A DNA stretch of 64,000 bases from Neobacillus sp. YX16 (GCF_030123505.1 NZ_CP126115.1:5718001-5782000), one strand, 5' to 3'. Positions 1 through 10,160 are shown, counted from the stretch's first letter. Notes: generated from the sequence alone by a model not told the origin. A program made the numbers and translations.

Positions 1-86
1 TTTGTTTCTTTCGCAGAAGACATAAGTACAATTATTACACTAGTAAATGCATCAGATGTGGAAAAAGCAGTAAGTCTATGTAAAAC

Positions 87-107
87 GAGCCTCAGGCTCT
101 TTTTTTC
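87..107 (+). terminator. Rho-independent terminator of an upstream gene
   Basis: A short GC stem (GAGCC/GGCTC) is followed by seven T. It lies just after a TAA at 81-83 that closes a reading frame open from the window edge. The 26 residues of that frame contain CIRC and GK but are too few to identify, so the upstream gene is unassigned. Confidence 0.6.
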
Positions 108-161
108 CGTCTCTTCATGCAGACTTCGACATTCCCCTGCCATCCTTCCTTGTAATCAATC

Positions 162-193
162 GAAAAAGGCATTACTGTTTTTCCAGTAATGCC
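162..193 (-). terminator. Terminator of the nucleotidase gene
   Basis: A perfect 10-bp stem (GGCATTACTG/CAGTAATGCC) with a short loop. Read on the minus strand it is followed by a run of T, so it ends transcripts of the large nucleotidase gene. Confidence 0.75.
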
Positions 194-233
194 CTCAATA
201 GAAAGGTAGTCATCAAAAAAATTCAGGATAAAG

Positions 234-272
234 CCAGGAGAACCGTCCCCATGGTCCCACGGTTCTCCTGGT
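234..272. repeat. GGGGACGGTTCT-family palindrome (copy 1)
   Basis: Two inverted half-sites, CCAGGAGAACCGT and ACGGTTCTCCTGG, lie around a short centre. It is one of about ten loci of this dispersed intergenic palindrome in the window, here between the nucleotidase stop codon and its terminator. Confidence 0.85.
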
Positions 273-278
273 CTCTCT

Positions 279-3200
279 TTAAGGAGTAGTTGTTACTTTT
301 TGAATTCGTCCCTCAACTTCGTAACTGAAAGGTTTTGGAAGTGTTTTAACATAATCTACTGTTGCTTGTAGGTCTTCTCGACCTACTTCTAGATTCGTTG
401 AAAGTTCACCAATACCATATTTGAGATTTCCGTACATATAGTTGTTCACAACAACTGAGTATTCTTTGTTTGGATCGATTTTATTACCATTTGGTAAAAC
501 GATATCTACCACTTTGTTCGTTGCAGAATCCCACGTATATTTAAATCCAGCAATATGGAAATCAAGACCTTTATCCGTAATTTGATTATTTAATACGGTC
601 TCGATATCTGCACCACTAAGTAATACTTTATTTAGGACATTTCCAAATGGTTGAATGGCAAATAAGTCGCCAAACGTAACTTCACCAGCATCAAGTTGTG
701 CTCGAACTCCACCACCGTTCATCATGGCAAAGTCAGCATTCATGGAAGCTTTCATTCCGTCAGCTATTAAGTTTCCAAGTGCAAAATCGCCGAAAGTATC
801 TGTAGATGGATAACCTTTTGGTAAAGTTGCCATCGAATCACCAACGATCTCTGCTTTAATTGGAGCAATTAAATCTTCATATTTCTTCATAATCGCAGAA
901 ACGGTAGGATCTGGTGTATAGTCTTTTTGATATACAGTTACGACTTCAGCTTCCTTTTTAACGATTTCGCCTGTCACTGCATCCAGCTCTAAATCAACAT
1001 CTGAAAAGGCAGAGCCATAAGAATACGCTTGAACGATTAATTTATTATCTACTTCTTTATCCACATATACGTGATTATGCGCTGCAAAAATGACGTCTAC
1101 CTCATCATCTACTTTTTCTGCCATCTCAGATGCATCAAATAGATCTGCTTTGCCTGTTTGAAGTGTAGGATTATGCGCGAGAACGACAATCGCTTCAATT
1201 CCTTGTTTTTTAAGAATATCCGTATACTGATTAATGGCTTCAGCCTCATCACGGATTTCAAGTGTTTCATTCCCTTTTCGGACAATCATGGTTGGTGTTT
1301 CTTGTGTTACAACACCGATGAAACCAATCTTTTTACCGCCTACTTCTTTAATGGCATATGGTTGTGTGATTAATTGACCAGTTGAAGTATCATAGGCATT
1401 GGCCGCAATAACGGGAAAGTTCATCCCATCATATCCTTTTGTACCCTTCGGATGTTCACCGCCATGAATCATACGCTTTAATTCTGTAATACCTTCATCA
1501 AACTCATGGTTTCCAACAGTTCCCACATCAAAACCCATTGCTTCCATTACTTCAACAGTTGGTTCGTCTTGGAATAACGCTGAGATTAAAGGACTGCCAC
1601 CAATCATATCTCCCGCGTGAACAAGTAAAGTATTTGGATTTGATGCTTCATGTTGTTTCATAGCAGCAGCTGTGTATTCCATGCTGCCAGCTAATACATC
1701 CTGACCATCAAGTTTTACTTTTGTATCTGTATCAAGTTGTCCATGAAAATCATTTAAGCCTAGTAATTGAACCTTAATGTTTTCTTTAGGAGCTGCGCTT
1801 AAATCATATTTAAAAATACCAAAGCCTGCTTGATCTGTATTATTTGTAAATGAGATTTTACTATTTGTGTTAATATATTCTTCTGCTTTTGGTGAAGTGG
1901 TGAAAGTTACGTTAACATTACCGTTAATCGGTGCAATCGACCAGTTATTATCGGCAGTTGGCGTAATGGTTTTCATTTCAGAAATGTAATCCATTAAGAT
2001 TTGACGATTTTCATCAGCAGAGTCAACAACAAGTTCACTTCCTTTAACACCTGGGAAGTTCCCCCCGCCACCAGCACGATAGTTGTTTGTAACAACGATG
2101 AATTCCTGATTTAAATCTAATGCTTGGCCATTATAAGTTAAATTCAGTACACGACTTGATGCACTATTCACTAAATTTCCGTTCCCATCATATCTTGCCG
2201 GTTTTGTTACATCGATTTGATAGTTTACACCATCAATCACATCGAAGTTATAAACAGGGAAAGATGGATTTAATAAAGCTTGCTCTTCTGATTTATTTGG
2301 ATCGATTTGATTAAATTTACCAGCAGACATTTCAATCCATTCTTTGACAACTGAACCTTTGACTTTCACTGCTTTAAGCGTATTATCATAAAGATATAAA
2401 TCGCCTGCACTTCGAATCGTTAAATCACCTTTTTTAATCTCTGTGTATTCAGCAACACCATTACGGCCAGCTTTAAATGGCGCTCCAACTGATAAAATCG
2501 GTAAGTTTTTATATTCTGGTTTCTTTTCAGCTACATATTTCTCCACAAACCATTTTTGTGCATTTGTAACAGCTTGAATGGAAGGATCATCTTGTACCAA
2601 TGAAAAATAACTATGAATATCATCTGTAGTCGATCCAATTGGTGTATTTACATAGTTAACAGTGGCATCATGATTTTGTTTAATCGCATTAACTATTTCT
2701 TGATCAGGTGCTACTGTACTTTCTGTTTTTGTTTTACCTGTAACAGGGTCTTTCACATCAACCCAGATTTCACGAGTTGAAGATTGTGAGTTTAAAACAG
2801 TCCATTTCCCTTTTTCTTTTTTAAGCGTTAGGTCAATTAAACCTAAAGATCCACCACCGTAACCTGCTTGTACAGCTGGTACACCATTGATTGTCCCTTT
2901 TGCATTATCAATACCAGGTAAAGGCTTTTTATCTGAACCTAAAAATAATCCATCAAGCATAGATTCTGATTTAGCTGGGAATACTTTATGTGTATGAGAG
3001 AAAGTAATGGCGTCAATACCAGGAACTTCACTTAACGAATAGATAACATCTTCTGTATTTCCTTTATTCGCACTAAAGCCTGAATGCGTCATGGCAACAA
3101 TTAGATCTGCACCGTCTTTTTTCATTTTCGGAATAAATTTTTCAGCCGTTTCAACGATGTTTTTAGTGATAACCTTTCCTTCAAGATTAGCCTTATCCCA

Positions 3201-3866
3201 CTCATTAATTTGAGGTGGAGCGAAGCCAATGAAACCGATTTTTATTTCATGTTTCTTACCTTGTTCATCAACCATTGTTTTCTTTAGAATCTTATACGGA
3301 TTAAATTTATTTTTATCATTATTAGGATTACTATCATGATCATCCGCGTATACGTTTGCATTTACATATGGAAAATTAGCATCATCATACGCTTCGTCCA
3401 AAAAGTCTAATCCATAGTTAAATTCATGGTTTCCTAGTGTTGCTATATCATAGTCCATTTGATTCATGGCTTTAAACACGGGATGAACTTCACCGTTCTT
3501 TAAAGGATCAATTTTTGCTTCATACGTTCCTAATGGAGTTCCTTGAATTAAATCCCCATTATCAACCAGAACATTATTTTTTATTTCATTACGTGCTTCT
3601 TTTACTAATGTAGCTGTCTTTGCTAGTCCTACTTTCTCATATGAAGCATCTTTGTAATAATCGTAGTTTAAAAGGTTCGCATGAACATCTGTTGTTTCCA
3701 TAATACGAAATTTCACTAAGTCTTTCTTATCTGAATCTAGTACATTTACCGGTGCAATCTCCTTTGATGCTGCAATGACCTGTGTATTAAGCAGAGGCAT
3801 ACTGAATAGAGATACTGCTAGTGTCGCTGATAAGGCTTTCATGGTTGTGCGATTCTGTCTACTCAT
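279..3866 (-). CDS. Secreted two-domain 5'-nucleotidase / 2',3'-cyclic-nucleotide phosphodiesterase (YfkN-like)
   Basis: An exported metallophosphoesterase of 1195 residues for salvaging phosphate and nucleosides from extracellular nucleotides. A signal peptide covers residues 1-33. The first catalytic unit starts near residue 52 and shows TTDVH (58-62), NGDLIQG (103-109), GNHEF (145-149) and a later SHTH. The second starts near residue 700 with NDFHG, GDMIGG, GNHEF and AAHNH. Each unit is followed by a 5'-nucleotidase C-terminal domain. The tandem layout matches YfkN-type bifunctional enzymes, but the protein is shorter and no LPXTG sorting signal or final membrane helix is visible, so it may be released rather than wall-anchored. 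Start ATG is preceded by AAAGGGG. A LysR regulator is divergent, and a terminator follows at 162-193. Family assignment is firm; substrate preference is inferred. Confidence 0.93.
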   Translation of the reverse strand: MSRQNRTTMKALSATLAVSLFSMPLLNTQVIAASKEIAPVNVLDSDKKDLVKFRIMETTDVHANLLNYDYYKDASYEKVGLAKTATLVKEARNEIKNNVLVDNGDLIQGTPLGTYEAKIDPLKNGEVHPVFKAMNQMDYDIATLGNHEFNYGLDFLDEAYDDANFPYVNANVYADDHDSNPNNDKNKFNPYKILKKTMVDEQGKKHEIKIGFIGFAPPQINEWDKANLEGKVITKNIVETAEKFIPKMKKDGADLIVAMTHSGFSANKGNTEDVIYSLSEVPGIDAITFSHTHKVFPAKSESMLDGLFLGSDKKPLPGIDNAKGTINGVPAVQAGYGGGSLGLIDLTLKKEKGKWTVLNSQSSTREIWVDVKDPVTGKTKTESTVAPDQEIVNAIKQNHDATVNYVNTPIGSTTDDIHSYFSLVQDDPSIQAVTNAQKWFVEKYVAEKKPEYKNLPILSVGAPFKAGRNGVAEYTEIKKGDLTIRSAGDLYLYDNTLKAVKVKGSVVKEWIEMSAGKFNQIDPNKSEEQALLNPSFPVYNFDVIDGVNYQIDVTKPARYDGNGNLVNSASSRVLNLTYNGQALDLNQEFIVVTNNYRAGGGGNFPGVKGSELVVDSADENRQILMDYISEMKTITPTADNNWSIAPINGNVNVTFTTSPKAEEYINTNSKISFTNNTDQAGFGIFKYDLSAAPKENIKVQLLGLNDFHGQLDTDTKVKLDGQDVLAGSMEYTAAAMKQHEASNPNTLLVHAGDMIGGSPLISALFQDEPTVEVMEAMGFDVGTVGNHEFDEGITELKRMIHGGEHPKGTKGYDGMNFPVIAANAYDTSTGQLITQPYAIKEVGGKKIGFIGVVTQETPTMIVRKGNETLEIRDEAEAINQYTDILKKQGIEAIVVLAHNPTLQTGKADLFDASEMAEKVDDEVDVIFAAHNHVYVDKEVDNKLIVQAYSYGSAFSDVDLELDAVTGEIVKKEAEVVTVYQKDYTPDPTVSAIMKKYEDLIAPIKAEIVGDSMATLPKGYPSTDTFGDFALGNLIADGMKASMNADFAMMNGGGVRAQLDAGEVTFGDLFAIQPFGNVLNKVLLSGADIETVLNNQITDKGLDFHIAGFKYTWDSATNKVVDIVLPNGNKIDPNKEYSVVVNNYMYGNLKYGIGELSTNLEVGREDLQATVDYVKTLPKPFSYEVEGRIQKVTTTP

Positions 3867-3985
3867 CTTTATTCCCCTTTAATTAATTTAGTAGGATCTT
3901 ACAAAAATCGGTTCTTTCATTTGCTAAATGCTGTTGTGCTGCTTATTTCGCACTCCTCTTCGAAAACAGCACATAAATTAATATA

Positions 3986-4030
3986 CTTGCACATCAAGTA
4001 AATATAAAGTGCAAATAAGTGCGGTATAAT
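3986..4030. promoter_or_regulatory. Divergent promoter region with a LysR-type inverted repeat
   Basis: The half-sites TTGCAC (3987-3992) and GTGCAA (4009-4014) form an inverted repeat in the gap between the nucleotidase and the lysR gene. A TATAAT (4025-4030) follows toward lysR. The placement fits a LysR autoregulatory site that could also control the nucleotidase. Binding is inferred. Confidence 0.45.
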
Positions 4031-4067
4031 TGAGTTTTTTTCACTTAATAGAAAAAGGAGTGAAGAT

Positions 4068-4973
4068 ATGAATATATTACAACTGGAGTATGTAATTGAG
4101 GTTGCAAAAACAAAATCATTAATTAAGGCTGCAGAGAATCTACATATATCTCCTTCCGGTATTAGTAAAGCCATATCCAATCTAGAATCAGAACTTCAAA
4201 TGAAGATTTTTAATCGTTCAAGAATGGGTGCTGAGCTTACAGAAGAAGGCAAATTCATTGTCAGTAAAGCACAAGAAATTATGTTAAAAGTAGAGGATAT
4301 CACCACTTATGTGAATCAAAATCTTAATCCAGAGCATGTAAAAATATCAATATCTGCTAATCCATATGCTATGTTTATTGTCCCTAGTGCGCTTACAACA
4401 TTTAAAAAAAATTATCCAAATAGTCAAATAGAGATTTTTGAAAAAAACCGCCATGATATCATATCTGACGTTTTAACGGATAAGAGTGTTTTTGGTATTA
4501 CTATGTTTAATGACGAGCATGTAGCTTCTTATCCGGAGTTAGAATTTGAGACCATTCTCGAAGGGGGTACAGTTATATGTGCAAGTAAAAATTCTCCACT
4601 AGCCCATTTGGAGAATGTGCAAGTTGAGGACCTTGCGAATCAATCCATCATTCTTTTTGAAGATCCTATGTGGTCGGGATTTGTAAATGAACTATTAAAC
4701 TATGTTCCTAATATGGATATTTTATTTACTACAAACAATGTGAACGTTATTTCCGAAGCAGTATCAGAAGGATTAGGTATTGTTTTCTCGATGAATATAC
4801 TTTTACACAAGGTCACTGCTATTCAAAATGGAAGTGTTATTACAATACCATTCAAGCATCCCAGTCAACAGCACTTCTACTTTGGAATCGTTCGATTAAA
4901 ACGCAAGAAATTATCTGAACATAGCAAACTCTTTATTAAAGCTTTTAAACAAAATATCACAAACTTGGAATGA
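4068..4973 (+). CDS. LysR-family transcriptional regulator
   Basis: 301 residues, the usual LysR length. The N-terminal winged helix-turn-helix (about residues 1-60) has the typical form: LQLEYVIEV, then AAENLHISPSGISKAI, then ELQMKIFNRS. The rest is a periplasmic-binding-like LysR effector domain whose ligand cannot be read. AAGGAG sits 7 nt before the ATG. It is divergent from the nucleotidase gene and shares a control region containing an inverted repeat, so regulation of that gene is a reasonable inference. About 150 bp without a gene follow, holding a repeat half-site and the subtilase terminator. Confidence 0.93.
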   Translation: MNILQLEYVIEVAKTKSLIKAAENLHISPSGISKAISNLESELQMKIFNRSRMGAELTEEGKFIVSKAQEIMLKVEDITTYVNQNLNPEHVKISISANPYAMFIVPSALTTFKKNYPNSQIEIFEKNRHDIISDVLTDKSVFGITMFNDEHVASYPELEFETILEGGTVICASKNSPLAHLENVQVEDLANQSIILFEDPMWSGFVNELLNYVPNMDILFTTNNVNVISEAVSEGLGIVFSMNILLHKVTAIQNGSVITIPFKHPSQQHFYFGIVRLKRKKLSEHSKLFIKAFKQNITNLE

Positions 4974-5053
4974 TCATCACTGGACTCATCAAATGCCGCT
5001 ACCGGTTATGCAGGAGTCACAACGGTTGGATGTCTCTACCACGAAAAAGCCAT

Positions 5054-5076
5054 TAGAACCGTCCCCTTGGTCCTGA
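5054..5076. repeat. GGGGACGGTTCT-family half-site (copy 2)
   Basis: AGAACCGTCCCC followed by TTGGTCCTG is a single arm of the dispersed palindrome, next to the subtilase terminator. Confidence 0.65.
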
Positions 5077-5083
5077 CTTTCAT

Positions 5084-5117
5084 TAAAAAAATCTCCCAAG
5101 TTAATACCCGGGAGATT
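5084..5117 (-). terminator. Terminator of the subtilase gene
   Basis: The stem AATCTCCC/GGGAGATT is followed on the minus strand by seven T, directly after the subtilase stop codon. Confidence 0.8.
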
Positions 5118-5124
5118 GTCCATA

Positions 5125-8100
5125 TTATAGACCTAATTCACTTAGAATGCTTTCTAATGTCTTACCATCATGAGTTTCTTTTGCTGCTGGTGGATTTTCA
5201 ACATATTTGTTTTGCAATAAGTAATTCTGTTGAACAAAGCCGATGTCCAACTGATCGACGATGCCATCAAAGTTAATATCAGCTGAACGGTTGTTTGTCT
5301 TCCAAGCGTTTTGAATGTCAATGGCGTCTAACACATCAATGACGTGATCCTGGTTGACATCACCAGCAGTAATATAAATGGGATTGACATAATGGTTCAT
5401 ACCATAAAGCTCTCCTTTATATTCAAACCCAATATGTTGTTTGCTGTGAACCTCAAAGTGACCAGGTACTTTGATTTCTAATGTGTATGGGTCGTTGCTT
5501 AACGGAAGCTTTTCCACCCGATAGTCTGCTCTATCCTTGATTAATGAAGTAGCGTCAAAAACAAAGCCGCCAGCTTCTTTGAACTTTAGCGTTGCCCCAA
5601 CCTTTGTCCAATCCTTTTTAAGTTGAAGGCCATTTGCAGGATTGATGAATCCGTCCGGCAAGACATAGCCATATGCGGCATTATACTTTGGCGAAACCTC
5701 CAACGTGTAGCCTGCATTTAATAGGTTGCTCGATTGACTTTGACTATTTACGATAGTGGCTGTAGGATTAATCTGAGTTCCAGTAAGGAAGGTTTCATCG
5801 GTAATCTTTAATGTAAGATCTACGACAGCTTTGTGATCGAATGTCACATTAGAATCGTTAAAGGCAACCTTCACTAGGTCTCCATCTACAGTAACTGTTC
5901 CTGAAACGCCATCAGTAAGTTTGGCACTTACTACTTGAAAACTCTTGCCAAATCGCTCTTTCATATTCCAAATGACTTCTTTCGCATCACTTACATTATC
6001 CAAGAACAGCTGCGCATCAATCGTTTCACCTGTTTGTGCTTTTTTAACCGCGCTTTTTGCATACGTAACTGGTGTCCCTTCCTTAACAAAGAAATATTCT
6101 TTTGTCAGCGGTGAATTACCGGCAGAATCAACGGCAGACAAGGTGAATTTCAATGCTGGCATAGACTCTTCCATGGCGATTTCCTCTACCCATTTTCCAT
6201 CCTTATCCATTGGAATCGGACTTGAAGGGAAACCAAAATCTCCCCACGTATAAATGACTGCATTCGAAGATTGATCGATGTCCACTCCTGCAGTTTGCAT
6301 TTCTTCTACGAGTGCGTCCTGAATTTGAATATCAAATGGATAGGTTGCTTGACCCGGCTTGTATTCAAGGAATGGAGATTGTCCATCTAACGAACTTGTA
6401 AAGGTTGGATCGTCAATATCGATGAAAAGATCACGTGTTTCTTGATATACTTTTCCAGCTTGACTGGTTGTAATAAATTTCAACTTATAGTGACCAGGCT
6501 TCGCATAGCTCTCTTCTTTTGCAATTGGCTGTTTCGAATCCCCTGTAAATGAATAATACACTCCTCTAAAGGCAAACAAAGCTAGACTCTTATCCAGTGG
6601 GAGATTGGTTAAATTCAGTGTTCCAATGAATCCTAAATCTTCCCCTGTTTTACCATCTTGAAGGACCACATCCATTCTTTCGCCAGGAGCGCTTAAGCTA
6701 TAGGAGACTAAAGCACCTAAACGATTATCGAGATGGGTTCTTCCTTGATTTAAATATGGCGGTGTAATCGATGGAGTTAGAAGATCTAAATAGCCTAATC
6801 CATCCTTTGTAATTCTAAAATTAAATGGAAGGCGGTAGCGATCCGACGAATCTGCTTTATTCGTAAGGACAATGAAACCTTCGTATAGCCCGGCTTTTGC
6901 AGTCTTAGGAGCCTGCAAGGATACTTTTTCCTTCACTTCTTGATTCGCGTTTACTTTAATCTTTTTGCTTATCTTAATGTCCACGCCATTTTCACGTAAA
7001 CTGTTTGTACCCGCTACGAGATTTTCTTCGACAGAAACAGTAAATTCTTTTGTTCTATCACTGTTATTTGTGATTTCAATACTATGTTTCTCTTTAACTT
7101 TCGTACCTTCCGCACCAAAGTGAAGGCCAAAGTTGATATCACCAGATGGATTTTTAACCTCTACAAGCTCTTCTCCATTTGGTACGAGGGTTTCATCGAT
7201 CACTTGCATTTTCATTTCTCCAAGGACGGCTTGATAAGGGTCTACTCGTCCAGCCCCCACTTCATACAAACTATACTCACCATTTAATGGATCAGCTGTA
7301 TTCATCAGAATGGTTTTAATATCATCTGGATCGAGATCCGGATTAGCCTCAAGTAATAAGGCTGCAATTCCCGCAGTGTGCGGCGCGGCCATAGAAGTTC
7401 CATTTAGGCGTGCATAGGCATATTTATAGTCTTCTTCATGTTCAGGGTCAATCATATAAGAAGGGAATGTAGACAGCACACTCACTCCTGGCGCCACCAC
7501 TTCTGGTTTAATATCATAGTTGGTATTTACTGGTCCTCTTGAACTGAAGTCAGCAAGTTTATCACCTTCAGATACGATCTCTTTAAAATTGGAGAAGGTA
7601 AACGTCGAGTTTCCTTGTGCGATTTTCGCTTTTAATTGCTCACCTGCTTCTTTTGTCATTGAAAAAGCAGGAACATATACGGTTGATTCCCCAAGATTAA
7701 CTCCAAGCTGTCCGTCTACATTGTTATATAGAATAACCGCTTTCGCACCATGTTCTTTTGCAAATTTTATTTTGTCATTAAGGGCAAAATTCCCACGTTG
7801 AATGAAGGCTATTTTCCCTTCAACGTTCTTGCCTGCATATTCTGCTTGAGTTCCTAATCCGACATCTACAAGCTCAAGAGATGCTCCATTTAATGTCGAG
7901 AAATCATCTGCGAAGCTTCTTCCCATGCTGATGAGCTCCGTAGTCCAATTCCCTGAAGTGCTGCCTGTAAAAGATGTGAGTTCAACCGGAACATCACTCG
8001 CTCCAACCGTAAGTGCCAATGCCGCTGTACCAGGAGAACCTACTGTTTGAGCTCCTGGACCTGAATTTCCAGCAGAAACAACCGCCGTTACACCATTTAA

Positions 8101-9162
8101 CACCGCATAGTTAATGGCTGTACTCGTTGGATAATACGGATCGTTTATCGTTGCTCCTAACGATAGATTCATTACATCCATTCCTTGTTCCACCGCTTTT
8201 TCAATCCCTGCGATGACCGCTTCAGATGTTCCGCTGCCATATGGTCCTAACACACGGTACACATAAAGATCAGAATCCGGTGCCACCCCCACTACTGACA
8301 CTTCACTATCATTTTTATTTTGACCCGCAATCGTTCCAGAAACATGGGTACCATGGGAGGTATAATAAGCGCTTCCATTTGGAGAATACTCAGGTCGAGT
8401 TGTTTTATTCCAATCTGCGTAGGTCGTTTCCATAGGATCATTGTCATTATCGACGAAATCATATCCACCCTTATAAGCATCCTTTAAATCAGGGTGGTTA
8501 TAATCAATTCCCGTATCGAGAACGGCTACTTTCACACCCTCCCCTGTAATTCCTTTCTCATGTAACTTGTCAATCTTCAAATAAGGAATACTTTCAACAG
8601 AAGTCGTAACTTCTTTCTTGACGTCCGAAGGGAGCTCTTGTTGTACAGGGTCCACAGTAAAAGTCACATTTTTGTATACAGCTTGTACAACATCAGATTC
8701 CAATAGCTGTTTTACTTGATCGGAAGGCAACGTCATGGCTACACCGTTATAGGCATTTTTGAAGGTCTTGGTGATAGAATTCGATTTTTTCTTAGAGATT
8801 TCTTGGATGTCTTCTTTAAATTTTTTATGCTCTTTTTCAACTTGTGCTGACGCTTCTTCAGGTTTTAATGTTTTGCCTTTTACAGCCGCTTCTAAAACCG
8901 CCACTTTACTAGGCTTCGATTTGAATTGGACAATGACGGATATTTCTTCGGTCGATTCTAGATCTGCCTCACTAAACCCTTGAAGTCCTGTATGATTGTT
9001 CAATTGCAATTGATGTAAGGCTAGTCGTTGTTCGCTAGTTAAGGACGACAGAATATCCTCCGCCTTAAACTCCTGCGCTGCTGCTTCAGTAGATAATACC
9101 GAATGGATCGGTGACAGTAATAAACTAGCAGAAAACGCCATCATTGCTGTCTTTTTAAACAT
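5125..9162 (-). CDS. Secreted subtilisin-like serine protease with PA domain and C-terminal dockerin-like segment
   Basis: A large exported S8 protease, 1345 residues from the start preferred here. That start is the ATG at 9160-9162 (MFKKTAMMAF), which has GGGAG about 10 nt upstream; an in-frame ATG at 9175-9177 lacks a good site. Order of parts: signal peptide, I9-type propeptide, and catalytic domain with Asp in VAVLDTG (near 216), His in SHGTHVSG (near 271) and Ser in GTSMAAPH (near 590). A protease-associated domain is inserted before the Ser. Ig/Fn3-like beta domains follow. The last 80 residues hold two EF-hand-like loops, GDVNQDHVIDVLD and ADINFDGIVDQLD, typical of a type I dockerin. 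Vpr-like proteases share the core but are shorter. No cohesin was seen in the window. Confidence 0.93.
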   Translation of the reverse strand: MFKKTAMMAFSASLLLSPIHSVLSTEAAAQEFKAEDILSSLTSEQRLALHQLQLNNHTGLQGFSEADLESTEEISVIVQFKSKPSKVAVLEAAVKGKTLKPEEASAQVEKEHKKFKEDIQEISKKKSNSITKTFKNAYNGVAMTLPSDQVKQLLESDVVQAVYKNVTFTVDPVQQELPSDVKKEVTTSVESIPYLKIDKLHEKGITGEGVKVAVLDTGIDYNHPDLKDAYKGGYDFVDNDNDPMETTYADWNKTTRPEYSPNGSAYYTSHGTHVSGTIAGQNKNDSEVSVVGVAPDSDLYVYRVLGPYGSGTSEAVIAGIEKAVEQGMDVMNLSLGATINDPYYPTSTAINYAVLNGVTAVVSAGNSGPGAQTVGSPGTAALALTVGASDVPVELTSFTGSTSGNWTTELISMGRSFADDFSTLNGASLELVDVGLGTQAEYAGKNVEGKIAFIQRGNFALNDKIKFAKEHGAKAVILYNNVDGQLGVNLGESTVYVPAFSMTKEAGEQLKAKIAQGNSTFTFSNFKEIVSEGDKLADFSSRGPVNTNYDIKPEVVAPGVSVLSTFPSYMIDPEHEEDYKYAYARLNGTSMAAPHTAGIAALLLEANPDLDPDDIKTILMNTADPLNGEYSLYEVGAGRVDPYQAVLGEMKMQVIDETLVPNGEELVEVKNPSGDINFGLHFGAEGTKVKEKHSIEITNNSDRTKEFTVSVEENLVAGTNSLRENGVDIKISKKIKVNANQEVKEKVSLQAPKTAKAGLYEGFIVLTNKADSSDRYRLPFNFRITKDGLGYLDLLTPSITPPYLNQGRTHLDNRLGALVSYSLSAPGERMDVVLQDGKTGEDLGFIGTLNLTNLPLDKSLALFAFRGVYYSFTGDSKQPIAKEESYAKPGHYKLKFITTSQAGKVYQETRDLFIDIDDPTFTSSLDGQSPFLEYKPGQATYPFDIQIQDALVEEMQTAGVDIDQSSNAVIYTWGDFGFPSSPIPMDKDGKWVEEIAMEESMPALKFTLSAVDSAGNSPLTKEYFFVKEGTPVTYAKSAVKKAQTGETIDAQLFLDNVSDAKEVIWNMKERFGKSFQVVSAKLTDGVSGTVTVDGDLVKVAFNDSNVTFDHKAVVDLTLKITDETFLTGTQINPTATIVNSQSQSSNLLNAGYTLEVSPKYNAAYGYVLPDGFINPANGLQLKKDWTKVGATLKFKEAGGFVFDATSLIKDRADYRVEKLPLSNDPYTLEIKVPGHFEVHSKQHIGFEYKGELYGMNHYVNPIYITAGDVNQDHVIDVLDAIDIQNAWKTNNRSADINFDGIVDQLDIGFVQQNYLLQNKYVENPPAAKETHDGKTLESILSELGL

Positions 9163-9313
9163 TGAATGAACTCCCATAAAATCCCCGCTTTCTACTTATG
9201 ATCTTCTTTTTAAAATTTTGAATATTACAATTAAATAGTAATCACTTTCTCAATTAGTAGCTATCGGGTTATTTTTCTACGACTTTTAGACTATAAACCT
9301 AGTAAATTGAACA

Positions 9314-9350
9314 ATAATCCATACTTTTTTAGTAAAAAAGTATGGATTAT
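9314..9350. repeat. Perfect 17-bp hairpin upstream of the subtilase
   Basis: ATAATCCATACTTTTTT, the loop AGT, then the exact complement. It lies about 140 bp upstream of the subtilase start, in an AT-rich gap. It could be a regulatory or terminating structure; no gene ends there. Confidence 0.6.
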
Positions 9351-9379
9351 CTATAAAAAATTAGGGTTAATTTTTGTAG

Positions 9380-9437
9380 CCGTGGGGACGGTTCTACTGG
9401 TCAATTAGGTTTCCACAGGGACGGTTCTCCTGGCTAC
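9380..9437. repeat. GGGGACGGTTCT-family repeat, two direct half-sites (copy 3)
   Basis: Two half-sites in the same orientation, GTGGGGACGGTTCTACTGG and CAGGGACGGTTCTCCTGG, separated by about 15 bp. Other loci have the arms inverted, so this copy is rearranged. Confidence 0.8.
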
Positions 9438-10127
9438 ATTTTGTTGATAAAGTTTTTTATAAATAGAAAAATAGAAATAAATGTAAAAATATCATTTAGA
9501 GGTCTGCACCAATCCCCTTATAGTGACCATGGCTCGACAAAAAAGGATATAATCCTTCTCAACTAATCGTTTGATTAAAAGTGCAACAAACCCTCTTGAA
9601 AAACGAACCTTATCCTCATTTCAAGAATTTTTCTTGTCGATGAAATGTTTTACTTTCTTCTAAAATATCTCAAAAAACCCCCATAAAAATGGCTCTCTAC
9701 AATTAACAACGGGTTCTTCCAAAATGACGTGTTAATCAAACGTTTGTGTAAAAATGGTATAGACTCCGTTATTAAAAGCTTTCTCTCTTGATTCTGGCAT
9801 AATATTTGTCGGTAATTAGTATAGAATCTAATGATTATCTTGAAAAATTCCCTAAAATAAGCCGTTTCCCTTTAAAACTGCATTCTTTGGCAAATACCCT
9901 GTTTTTTCCCTATTACACAATCGATTGATTAAATCGGGCTTAACTCCTTTAAAGACAAGCTTCTAGATCAATATTACAAGATAAAGAAGTCGAAGTTTGA
10001 AAGCAAAATTTTGAGAATTTCCTGTTAGTCATCAAAATTGATAACCCTCCCCGTACCAACCGATCGGACCATTCACCAAGTCAGCCCTTATTTTAGTATT
10101 TAATTCGTATCATACAAAATAATTGAA
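9438..10127. other. Gene-free stretch with degenerate repeats
   Basis: No open reading frame with a credible ribosome-binding site was found on either strand. The stretch holds a TTCTTGTCGAGGAA-family repeat (9579-9650) and palindromic AATCGTTTGATT-like motifs near 9563 and 9915, and it ends at a plus-strand terminator with no gene assigned to it. Confidence 0.5.
9579..9650 (+). repeat. TTCTTGTCGAGGAA-family dispersed repeat (copy 1)
   Basis: This matches 12032-12105 over about 70 bp with scattered mismatches, sharing CTTGAAAAACGAAC, TTTCAAGA and TTCTTGTCGA. Weaker copies are at 10736 and 53845. All are on the plus strand and between genes. Confidence 0.6.
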
Positions 10128-10160
10128 GGGAGACAGTTCCATTCGTCTCCCCCTTTTTTT
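10128..10160 (+). terminator. Plus-strand terminator with no obvious gene
   Basis: GGGAGAC/GTCTCCC with a 10-nt loop, followed by a C-rich step and seven T. The 700 bp upstream encode no recognisable protein, so it may end a small RNA. Confidence 0.65.

Noticed and set aside
1..86. Identifiable 3' end of an upstream gene
   Set aside because: Two frames are open from the edge and neither is long enough to assign. Only the terminator is secure.
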